Positions 1-5,552 of a DNA stretch of 9,748 nucleotides are shown here, piece by piece (positions within the stretch are counted from its first letter, which is position 1; each line of letters begins with the position of its first letter). The notes below the pieces were generated by a model. It did not search any database. It worked only from the letters and a program-made list of their open reading frames with translations, and was not told the DNA's origin. Where the stretch lies: positions 1 to 9,748 of the forward strand of contig NZSH01000064.1 in NCBI GenBank assembly GCA_002696705.1, written 5' to 3'. Origin of the DNA: Woeseiaceae bacterium. Lineage in GTDB: Bacteria > Acidobacteriota > Vicinamibacteria > Vicinamibacterales > UBA823. The position numbers and the translations under genes were made by a program.

Positions 1-648
1 CGGTAACAGGCCACGAAGTGTATCGAGTGCTTTAGCTCTGATTGCTGCTCGGTAAACACCATCAGAATCGCTTGTCGCCTTCGGAAATTGTTTTCGATAA
101 TGAGCCTGCATAGGTTCTAGCCAGTGTGCATAGGTTGCGAAAGCAGCATCGAGCGTTTCGGTATAGTGCTTCCAGAGCACTGGATCTTTAATTTCCTCAG
201 GAATCAGGTATTTCCAGCGACCGTTCGACTGATCAGTGTATGGCACGTAACGTGTCGATTGCTCTAGGTACGACATGAGTCGCCCGCGTTCGAGAATCTT
301 AGTTAAAATATTAGAAGCACCTTCACAGGCGATGTGGGCACCACCCAGTTGTGCCACTGAATCATCCCCGTAATCAGAGAACACTCGCGTATAGAGTTTC
401 TCAGCACGTTCGACACCAACTTCTGAAGTTGTTACGGCAGCCGCTGCCATGTCGCTAGAGAACTCGTCTAAAAAAAGACGGCGCAGGGATTTTGCGGACC
501 GTGAATATCGCGCGAAAAGGGCACCCTTTACTACCTCAGGTAGATTCGTGATAGCAAAGACTGGGCTATCGAGATTGGTGAAATATGGCGTTAGAGTTAG
601 GCGTTCATTGGCCGTAAATTCTTCGTGGCCAGAAAGTACGTTAGGCAC
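1..648 (-). CDS. ThyX-like flavin-dependent thymidylate synthase family protein, N-terminal part (runs off left edge)
   Basis: The reverse strand reads without a stop from the GTG at 648-646 to the window edge, giving 216 codons. The product resembles the long (about 500-residue, from memory) ThyX-like proteins of Acidobacteria and Actinobacteria. Recognisable parts are the NLPEVVKGALFARYSRS block (residues about 35-52), YGDDSVAQLGGAHIACE (93-109) and a ThyX-motif-like stretch RGRLMSYLEQSTRYVPY (121-137). True ThyX makes dTMP from dUMP using FAD, NADPH and methylene-tetrahydrofolate, with the signature RHRxxSxNExSxRY. Here the central His is Gly122 and the Asn is Leu128, so this half may be a non-catalytic repeat, with the active motif perhaps in the unseen C-terminal half. 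The GTG start is chosen because an in-frame TGA lies 22 codons upstream (rc positions about 682) and no ATG intervenes; M67 would cut off conserved sequence. No Shine-Dalgarno is visible. It is divergent from the thioesterase gene. Confidence 0.82.
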   Translation of the reverse strand, partial: MPNVLSGHEEFTANERLTLTPYFTNLDSPVFAITNLPEVVKGALFARYSRSAKSLRRLFLDEFSSDMAAAAVTTSEVGVERAEKLYTRVFSDYGDDSVAQLGGAHIACEGASNILTKILERGRLMSYLEQSTRYVPYTDQSNGRWKYLIPEEIKDPVLWKHYTETLDAAFATYAHWLEPMQAHYRKQFPKATSDSDGVYRAAIRAKALDTLRGLLP

Positions 649-685
649 AGAGATATAATAAACTCGGTACCCCGCGTATGGTCAA
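646..685 (-). promoter_or_regulatory. Candidate sigma-70-type promoter for the ThyX-like gene, possibly leaderless
   Basis: On the minus strand there is TTGACC (685-680) and TATTAT (660-655) separated by 19 bases, which is longer than the ideal 17. Only six bases separate the -10-like box from the GTG start at 648, so transcription would begin at or next to the start codon. No Shine-Dalgarno precedes the GTG, which fits a leaderless mRNA. This is inference from motif spacing only. Confidence 0.4.
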
Positions 686-754
686 TTGTTCTGCTTCAAT
701 CGTGCTAACCTACGCTCGATTACAGTGTGTCCGGATACATCGACCGAATGTCCT

Positions 755-1216
755 ATGAGTGTTACTTTTTGTTACAAGATCGAGGTGCGTTTTCGCGATT
801 GCGATGAATTTGGTCATGTGAATAACGCCGTATATTTCACATATCTTGAAGAAACCCGCCATGCCTACCTCAGATATCTAGCTGGTCAAGGTGTATCCAG
901 TAACGCCGCTGATGAAAAACTGCCGCACGGGTTTGTGCTCGTCCGGACCGAATGCGATTTTCTCTCCGAGGCATTACCAGGCGACTTGCTTGAGATTCAG
1001 TTGCGTGTATCGAAAATCGGTCGGTCAAGCTTCGGATATGAATACGAGATAATGAATACCTCCAAGAGTCAGTTGGTAGCACGGGCGAAATCAGTTCACG
1101 TAGCTTACGATCGCATAAAGAAGCGGTCGAAACCGATCCCCGAAGAGTTCCGTGCGGTCCTTGAACGTGCGATGCAAGGATTATCTGAAACATCGATTGA
1201 TGTTGTTTCGGACTGA
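755..1216 (+). CDS. Acyl-CoA thioesterase, hot-dog fold, 4HBT/YbgC-FadM-like
   Basis: This is a 153-residue protein, the usual length for single hot-dog thioesterases, which hydrolyse acyl-CoA thioesters in the cytoplasm. Near the N-terminus is the family signature RFRDCDEFGHVNNAVYFTYLE (residues 12-32). Asp17 corresponds to the catalytic Asp of Pseudomonas 4-hydroxybenzoyl-CoA thioesterase. The later segment LVRTECDFLSEALPGD (62-77) is the typical second strand and dimer region of YbgC/FadM-like enzymes. The ATG at 755 is chosen over the in-frame TTG at 686 because homology begins right after it; the 23 extra residues from 686 look like untranslated sequence. No clear Shine-Dalgarno is visible. 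The selenoprotein gene starts 31 bases after the stop on the same strand, so co-transcription is likely. The substrate cannot be told from sequence. Confidence 0.88.
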   Translation: MSVTFCYKIEVRFRDCDEFGHVNNAVYFTYLEETRHAYLRYLAGQGVSSNAADEKLPHGFVLVRTECDFLSEALPGDLLEIQLRVSKIGRSSFGYEYEIMNTSKSQLVARAKSVHVAYDRIKKRSKPIPEEFRAVLERAMQGLSETSIDVVSD

Positions 1217-1232
1217 CAAATTTCCATTGCAC

Positions 1233-1238
1233 AAGGAG
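1233..1238 (+). promoter_or_regulatory. Ribosome binding site of the selenoprotein gene
   Basis: AAGGAG ends nine bases before the ATG at 1248. It is one of the clearest Shine-Dalgarno sequences in the window. It supports real translation of a frame that would otherwise be dismissed because of its TGA at codon 10. Confidence 0.75.
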
Positions 1239-1247
1239 ACAGCAGGC

Positions 1248-1463
1248 ATGGTTTACATATTTGGCAAGGATACGTGACCGTACACAGTAGCTGCCCGTGA
1301 AAATTACGAAAGGCAGCAGATTGCTGTTGATTACATTAACGTAAAGCAGGATCCTGCGGGTCTAGAACGTATGCTCAAGTATAGCAATGGTTGCCGCGAT
1401 GTTCCTGTAATTGTAGACGACGGCACGGTGACGATTGGATACGGTGGAACCTGAAAGGTTTAA
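1248..1463 (+). CDS. Glutaredoxin-like selenoprotein with two selenocysteines (UXX-star type)
   Basis: This 71-residue thioredoxin-fold protein is readable only if the TGA codons at 1275-1277 and 1452-1454 encode selenocysteine. It begins MVYIFGKDT-U10-PYT, where U10-P-Y-T replaces the CPYC/CPYS site of glutaredoxins. DYINVKQDPAGLERML (residues 28-43) follows, then DVPVIVDDG (51-59) with the expected cis-proline Pro53 of thioredoxin folds, then VTIGYGG (61-67) and the tail T-U69-K-V-TAA. An extra Cys49 sits just before the cis-Pro loop. From memory, NCBI describes small UXX-star (seleno)protein families named for Sec followed by two residues and the stop, which matches this tail. A redox role through selenol chemistry is inferred; the partner is unknown. 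AAGGAG lies upstream, and hairpins suited to SECIS function follow both TGA codons. A pseudogene is unlikely because both TGA codons sit at positions that make sense for the family and the rest of the frame is intact. It lies 31 bases after the thioesterase gene. Confidence 0.9.
1290..1317 (+). promoter_or_regulatory. Candidate SECIS element for Sec10
   Basis: GCTGCC (1290-1295) pairs perfectly with GGCAGC (1312-1317). Inside this, CGT (1296-1298) pairs with ACG (1306-1308), leaving an AAA bulge on the 3' side. The apical loop GAAAATT starts with G at 1299, 22 bases after the A of the TGA at 1277. Bacterial SECIS elements usually sit in the coding region about 16-37 bases after UGA with a G at the start of the loop, and bind SelB carrying Sec-tRNA. 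This fits by position and shape, but no energy calculation was made. Confidence 0.6.
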
Positions 1464-1602
1464 TTGTGACCTGCCGGTCGGCAGAACTAGTCAAGTTGGT
1501 AAAGTGGTTTCATGAGTGCATTGTTTCGTAAGTCAAGGCGTCGAAAGTCTTGCCCTCATTTGACTGAATTGCGGTCGTGTTATTCAGTAGACATGGTTGG
1601 TG
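1464..1602. other. Intergenic region after the selenoprotein gene
   Basis: These 139 bases contain the second SECIS candidate near their left end. TTGACT at 1560-1565 with TATTCA at 1581-1586 has only 15 bases of spacing, so it is a poor promoter candidate for the hydrolase downstream. A 33-codon reading frame from 1512 overlaps the next gene and has no Shine-Dalgarno or recognisable sequence. Nothing else was seen. Confidence 0.5.
1471..1484 (+). promoter_or_regulatory. Candidate SECIS element for Sec69, located after the stop codon
   Basis: CTGCC (1471-1475) and GGCAG (1480-1484) form a perfect five-pair stem capped by GGTC (1476-1479). The same GGUC occurs in the SelB-binding loop of the E. 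coli formate dehydrogenase SECIS. The loop begins 22 bases after the A of the TGA at 1454. A weaker lower stem is possible between GAC (1468-1470) and GTC further on. The TAA stop is at 1461-1463, so the hairpin is in the 3' untranslated region. No T-run follows, so a terminator is less likely. Confidence 0.72.
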
Positions 1603-2421
1603 ATGCGGCATGAGTTAATTTTCGTCGGCAATCCGGGGCCGCTTACAGGAGCTGGTAACAATACTTATTTGCTGCCAGGTCTGGAACCAACCCTGATTGA
1701 TGCCGGAACAGGGCAAGACACGCATCTTCTTGCGCTTGCAGCCAAGTTAGACGAGTCGAATGCGGGATTATCCCAAAAAAAAGACTTACTCGCCAAGGTC
1801 CTGGTTACCCATTGCCATTCTGACCACGTATCTGGGGTTCCCGCAATTGCGGAACGATGGCCATTAGCTGTTTTTGCCAAAATGCCATGGAAGGATCGGG
1901 ATGATCAGTACCGTGTTTCTTGGAAGGCTTTGGAAGACGGCGATCTTGTTCCAGCTGGTGATTCCACACTTCAGGTTGTCCACACGCCAGGTCACTCACC
2001 GGATCACCTATGTTTCTTTGATCGCGAATCAGGGACGTTGTTTTCAGGCGATCTCGTTATCGCGGGAAGTAGTGTAGTGATTCCAGCTAGCGCTGGTGGA
2101 GATCTGGTGGCGTACCTGAATTCCTTGCGCTTAGTTTTATCGATGAAACCAGCTTGTCTGCTTCCAGCACATGGTTGCTCCATCGACGAACCAAATACGG
2201 TCATTCAAGCGTATCTAGATCATCGTCAGCAACGTGAAGATCAAGTTATTGCAGCACTTCGACAAGGCGCGAAAACGATCGATGACATTGTCAGTAATGT
2301 GTACGAACCATTGGACTTTGGATTAATCCGTGCAGCTCAGGAGAATGTGCTGGCTCATTTAACGAAGCTCGTGTCTGAAGGTCGAGCTGCACATGATGGT
2401 ACGGTATGGTGGATGTCATGA
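1603..2421 (+). CDS. Metallo-beta-lactamase-fold hydrolase, LACTB2-like
   Basis: This is a 272-residue cytoplasmic metallohydrolase with the full set of zinc ligands. THCHSDH gives H70 and H72 plus D74 and H75, HTPGHSPDH gives H131, FSGD gives D150, and LLPAHG gives H190. Strand NTYLLPG...LIDAGTG (residues 20-37) opens the domain. The last 60 or so residues look like the small winged-helix tail (BLACT_WH) found in LACTB2-type proteins, whose human member is an endoribonuclease; many bacterial relatives are annotated as generic MBL hydrolases. The substrate is therefore open. TTG (1597), GTG (1600) and ATG (1603) are all in frame with no strong Shine-Dalgarno to decide; ATG 1603 is preferred. 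A run of eight A residues lies at about 1775-1782. The dipeptidase gene follows after 69 bases. Confidence 0.85.
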   Translation: MRHELIFVGNPGPLTGAGNNTYLLPGLEPTLIDAGTGQDTHLLALAAKLDESNAGLSQKKDLLAKVLVTHCHSDHVSGVPAIAERWPLAVFAKMPWKDRDDQYRVSWKALEDGDLVPAGDSTLQVVHTPGHSPDHLCFFDRESGTLFSGDLVIAGSSVVIPASAGGDLVAYLNSLRLVLSMKPACLLPAHGCSIDEPNTVIQAYLDHRQQREDQVIAALRQGAKTIDDIVSNVYEPLDFGLIRAAQENVLAHLTKLVSEGRAAHDGTVWWMS

Positions 2422-2490
2422 GAGGGTTTTGCTTGGATTCAAGTCTTCTGTCCTCACTGACTTTAGTAAAGACGCTAGGTAGGTTCACAA

Positions 2491-3870
2491 ATGAATGATG
2501 TGATTGATTTCATCAACATGAATCGTGACCGTTTCGTTGATGAATTGAAAGAATATCTGGCCATTCCCAGTATCAGTGCACTGCCGGCACATGTTGAGGA
2601 TGTTCGGCGATGTGCTGAGTGGACTGCTGACGAGATGCGTCGAATCGGGGTTCCAGAGGTAGAACTGATCGAGACGCCTGGGCATCCGATCGTCTATGGT
2701 CAGTGGCTTGGTGCGGAAGGCGCTCCGACGGTTCTCTTTTATGGCCATTATGATGTTCAACCTGTGGATCCACTGGACTTATGGGAATCGCCGCCGTTCG
2801 AAGCCACAATCCGGAACGGAGAGATCTACGCACGTGGTGCAGCCGATGATAAAGGGCAAGTGTTTATGCACCTGAAAGCCATGGAAGCCTGTCTGTCGCG
2901 AGGCGAGCGTTTACCTGTGAATATTAAAGTTGTCCTTGAAGGAGAAGAAGAGATCGGCAGCGTTCATTTAGATAGTTTCATTCGTGAACAGAAGGAACGA
3001 CTTGCAGCTGATGTGCTTGTGATTTCTGATTCACCGATGTTTGACCGAGGCGTTCCATCAATCTGCTACGCGCTGCGCGGGTTGACATACTACCAAATCG
3101 ATTTACGAGGTACGACTCAAGATCTGCATTCGGGTTCGTTTGGTGGCGCAGTTGCAAACCCAGCATTCGTTCTTGCACAGGTTCTGTCACAGATGAAAGA
3201 CCGGAGCGGGCGTATCAAAGTACCAGGCTTTTATGATGATGTTCGTGTGCTTAGCGATGACGAACGAGTTGAATTTGAAAAATTGCCTTTCAATGAAAAA
3301 CACTATCGTCAGGAAATTGGCGCACCTCGTTTGTTTGGCGAAAAAGGTTACTCGACACTTGAACGTGTTTCAGCACGCCCTACGTTTGAGGTCAACGGAC
3401 TGTCGTCTGGGTTTATCGGTGAAGGCGCGAAAACCGTGATACCTGCTCTAGCAATGGCGAAGGTCAGCATGCGGTTGGTTCCAGATCAACGGCCTGACAA
3501 AATTACGAAGTTGTTTGAGGATTACCTTAAAAAGGTTACTCCCAAGACTGTTGCACTAAAGATTACAAGGATGAGTGGAGGGTTACCCTGGATCACGGAA
3601 TTTAGCCATCCCTTTGTTCAGGCGACGGCCCGTGCGATTGAACGCGGCTTCGGTCGGCGACCAATCTTTACTCGAGAAGGCGGTTCGATTCCGGTCGTCT
3701 CAACATTTCAAGAAGTACTCGGCCTTCCAGCGGTACTGTTTGGTGTTGGACTGCCTGATGAGAACGCTCATGCTCCGAATGAACGACTTGATTTAGGTAA
3801 TTTTCACAACGGGGTTATTTCAGCGGCTTGTTTGTATGACGAGATCTCACGGGTGGGACGACTACGCTGA
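2491..3870 (+). CDS. M20 family metallopeptidase (CNDP-like dipeptidase)
   Basis: The protein has 459 residues, a normal length for dimeric dizinc M20 dipeptidases such as CNDP2 and related bacterial enzymes, which cleave small peptides in the cytoplasm. Metal and catalytic residues are all visible: GHYDVQP gives H86 with D88, AADDKG gives the bridging D119, EGEEEIGS gives the catalytic base E153 and the ligand E154, ISDSP gives D180, and NAHAPNE gives H427. DLHSGSFGG (H213) marks the start of the lid/dimerisation domain, where the dimer partner's His completes the active site. There is no signal peptide. The start is supported by AGG (2481-2483) seven bases before the ATG, inside TAGGTAGG. 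An 11-base perfect palindrome CTTTAGTAAAG lies just upstream at 2461-2471. It may share a transcript with the upstream hydrolase. Confidence 0.93.
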   Translation: MNDVIDFINMNRDRFVDELKEYLAIPSISALPAHVEDVRRCAEWTADEMRRIGVPEVELIETPGHPIVYGQWLGAEGAPTVLFYGHYDVQPVDPLDLWESPPFEATIRNGEIYARGAADDKGQVFMHLKAMEACLSRGERLPVNIKVVLEGEEEIGSVHLDSFIREQKERLAADVLVISDSPMFDRGVPSICYALRGLTYYQIDLRGTTQDLHSGSFGGAVANPAFVLAQVLSQMKDRSGRIKVPGFYDDVRVLSDDERVEFEKLPFNEKHYRQEIGAPRLFGEKGYSTLERVSARPTFEVNGLSSGFIGEGAKTVIPALAMAKVSMRLVPDQRPDKITKLFEDYLKKVTPKTVALKITRMSGGLPWITEFSHPFVQATARAIERGFGRRPIFTREGGSIPVVSTFQEVLGLPAVLFGVGLPDENAHAPNERLDLGNFHNGVISAACLYDEISRVGRLR

Positions 3871-3944
3871 CTATGTGGTGGAGTTAAGCGTCTGCCAAGG
3901 TTCGAGTTTTTCTTGAAGGGTGTTTAGCTGATTAATACCAGTTC
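3871..3944. other. Short convergent intergenic region
   Basis: This region lies between two gene ends that face each other. TTCGAG and CTTGAA flank a TTTTT loop (about 3901-3917) and can pair with one G-U pair, but no T-run follows the hairpin on either strand. It is therefore at best a weak terminator. Confidence 0.3.
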
Positions 3945-4592
3945 TTAATTCCTCGGAAGTCGTTCTCCAGCTCGAACGGGTGTGCTTAATTGGTTTTCAG
4001 GTGGTGGATATGGACAATCGTAACGTTCATCGTAATAACAGAACGGATGGTAGGCGAGATTAAAGTCCAAATCGTAAATCCCAGTTGAAGTGAGATTTAG
4101 ATCTAAATAGCGGCCAGCCGGGTAAGTTTCAGTCCCATTTGTTAAATCTCCGAAGGGAACAAATAAGCTTTCTCGATCGTTGCTACTAGCTTCAACGAAA
4201 GCAGAAAGATTTAAAGGATTGCCCTTTAACGTAAACTCCAAAATGCCTACCCGACGCATAGTTCTTCTTTTACCTGTCGACGTCGGAATTTCAAATTCTA
4301 CTTGGTTGTTATCGACTTGAAGTGATGCTGGCACGCGGTATCCTAACGCCGGAGGAAAGTAGCTCAAAGGGAGTAACGTCTCTCGACGCGATAACGGAAC
4401 TGGTGAATCTGAGCTGTTCTGGAACTCCGCATCCTTAAATGCACGAGCAGCTGTTAATTGTTCTGGGTAGGAACCCTGAGATGGGGGTGCAGGCGCGCTG
4501 CATCCTCCCAAAAAAAGGATTAGAACCCCTATCACCTGCAGTAAAGCGTGCCGCTTTCGGCCAGGAGTGTTGCTGAAGAGAACTTTAATCAT
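3945..4592 (-). CDS. DUF1684 family lipoprotein
   Basis: This 215-residue protein has a positively charged N-terminus and the hydrophobic run VIGVLILFLGG, followed by Cys31, a lipoprotein signal with lipobox LGG-C. The protein is therefore predicted to be lipid-anchored after export. The mature part matches the DUF1684 pattern. FKDAEF (residues 52-57) is followed by LLPLSYFP (73-80), then the core block FGDLTNGTETYPAGRYLDL (147-165), YDLDFNLAYHPFCYYDERYDCPYPPPENQL (173-202) and VRAGE (206-210). DUF1684 has no established biochemical function that I know of. The conserved Cys/Tyr/Pro-rich segment with the pair C185 and C193 is the family hallmark. A 156-base gap separates it from the hydrolase upstream, so it probably has its own promoter. 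Confidence 0.87.
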   Translation of the reverse strand: MIKVLFSNTPGRKRHALLQVIGVLILFLGGCSAPAPPSQGSYPEQLTAARAFKDAEFQNSSDSPVPLSRRETLLPLSYFPPALGYRVPASLQVDNNQVEFEIPTSTGKRRTMRRVGILEFTLKGNPLNLSAFVEASSNDRESLFVPFGDLTNGTETYPAGRYLDLNLTSTGIYDLDFNLAYHPFCYYDERYDCPYPPPENQLSTPVRAGERLPRN

Positions 4593-4605
4593 CTACAAAA
4601 TAATA
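4590..4605 (-). promoter_or_regulatory. Candidate -10 box for the DUF1684 gene, close to the start codon
   Basis: On the minus strand TATTAT lies only seven bases before the ATG at 4592, with no Shine-Dalgarno between. No matching -35 box is clear: TTGACT is too near, at nine bases, and TTGATA is about 20 bases away. The geometry recalls that of the ThyX-like gene, so a leaderless transcript is possible. Confidence 0.3.
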
Positions 4606-4748
4606 ACCGGTTCTAGTCAATAACGTATCAATGAACTGTTTTGGGATTGAAGCAAGCCTGATTGACTTATCGAGACTTCCGCGGGAAAGTCTACCGGGAA
4701 CAAAAAGAGCGAAACTCCTATTAATTTCTTGGCATAACCGGCCGTAAT
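4593..4748. other. Intergenic region between the hydrolase and DUF1684 genes
   Basis: These 156 bases contain the -10-like box described above at their left end. No stem-loop with a T-run was recognised downstream of the hydrolase gene, and no further gene is apparent on either strand. Confidence 0.4.
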
Positions 4749-5516
4749 TTAGAAATCGTGGGCTGCAACGAATGGTTCGACTATTTCTGCGAAGTCTTCA
4801 GGACGGCTAATAAGCCCAATGTGTCCGGTTCTACCCAATGTCGCACTGACTGCATGAGGTATCACGTGAAGAAATTCTTTTGTGCTGCTAACTGGGACCA
4901 TTCTATCCAGACGCGGTTCCCCAGTGATAACCAGTGTTGGCGCAGTCACCTTTAGGCAATCCGTTGCAAAATTAATTCCTTTGAGCAGTCGTATTCGTTC
5001 AGCCATCTGCGTTGGTGAACAGGGTGCAGTTACAACTCGAAAGGTGTGTTTAAGTGAGAAAGCGATGCAGGCGGGGAAGGTATCGTGCGCCCTTACGATT
5101 TCATGCCAAAGACGAGATGGACCTCGGGCCACAAAAGCCGGAGACAGTAAGCGCGGCAATTGTAGATATCTTTCGACCTGATAGTTAGGTTTCCAGCTCG
5201 GACCAGGAGTTGAAACTAGAATTAATGACGAAACGCGATTTGCGTGACGCGCCGCGTAGCGAAGTGCAATTAATCCACCGTATGAAACGCCGCAGATTGT
5301 AGCCTGTTCCAGTTCAGCGGTGTCTAATATTTGGTCCAGTTGTTCTACGAAGTGATCGAATCCATTACCATTACCGTCTGACTTGGTTCGACTGAGTGAG
5401 TAGGTAAGAACTCGGTGTCGGCGTGAAAGTGTGACGATCGCCGGATGCATCCACTCCCACCGCCCTTGGATTCCAGGGACTACGACGATCGGAGATCCGG
5501 TTCCAGTATCGACCAT
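4749..5516 (-). CDS. Alpha/beta hydrolase
   Basis: This is a 255-residue single-domain alpha/beta hydrolase. The opening segment IVVVPGIQGRWEWMHP (residues 10-25) carries the oxyanion-hole region in the usual HG-like position (here PGIQGR). The nucleophile elbow GVSYGG gives Ser78. The acid is probably Asp204 in TGEPRLDRMVP and the base His232 in GRTGHIGL, giving a complete triad. There is no signal peptide. The substrate cannot be predicted; such proteins include esterases, lipases and C-C hydrolases. The start codon lies 36 bases after the stop of the TPR protein gene on the same strand, suggesting one operon. No good Shine-Dalgarno is seen. M1 is placed only a few residues before the first strand, so an upstream non-ATG start cannot be excluded. 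Confidence 0.85.
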   Translation of the reverse strand: MVDTGTGSPIVVVPGIQGRWEWMHPAIVTLSRRHRVLTYSLSRTKSDGNGNGFDHFVEQLDQILDTAELEQATICGVSYGGLIALRYAARHANRVSSLILVSTPGPSWKPNYQVERYLQLPRLLSPAFVARGPSRLWHEIVRAHDTFPACIAFSLKHTFRVVTAPCSPTQMAERIRLLKGINFATDCLKVTAPTLVITGEPRLDRMVPVSSTKEFLHVIPHAVSATLGRTGHIGLISRPEDFAEIVEPFVAAHDF

Positions 5517-5552
5517 TCCAGGGTGAACTAATTACTCGAATACTTCAAAGTC

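Noticed and set aside
449..658. Plus-strand open frame of 69 codons rich in Arg and Lys
   Set aside because: It lies wholly antisense to the well-conserved ThyX-like reading frame and shows no family resemblance.
870..1232. Minus-strand open frame of 120 codons
   Set aside because: It is antisense to the thioesterase gene, with composition typical of a shadow frame.
1248..1463. Pseudogene with two nonsense mutations
   Set aside because: Both stops are TGA, both fall at redox-motif positions, both are followed by hairpins at the same distance, and the rest of the frame is intact.
1471..1484. Intrinsic terminator for the selenoprotein gene
   Set aside because: The stem-loop is terminator-like, but no T-run follows; its GGTC loop and distance from the TGA favour a SECIS role.
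1560..1586. Promoter TTGACT/TATTCA before the MBL hydrolase
   Set aside because: Spacing is 15 bases and the -10 match is poor, so it was not listed as a feature.
1512..1613. Thirty-three-codon frame between the selenoprotein and the MBL hydrolase
   Set aside because: No Shine-Dalgarno, overlap with the hydrolase start, and no recognisable sequence.
3895..3922. Bidirectional terminator between the convergent genes
   Set aside because: The stem is only six pairs with a wobble, and no T-run follows on either strand.
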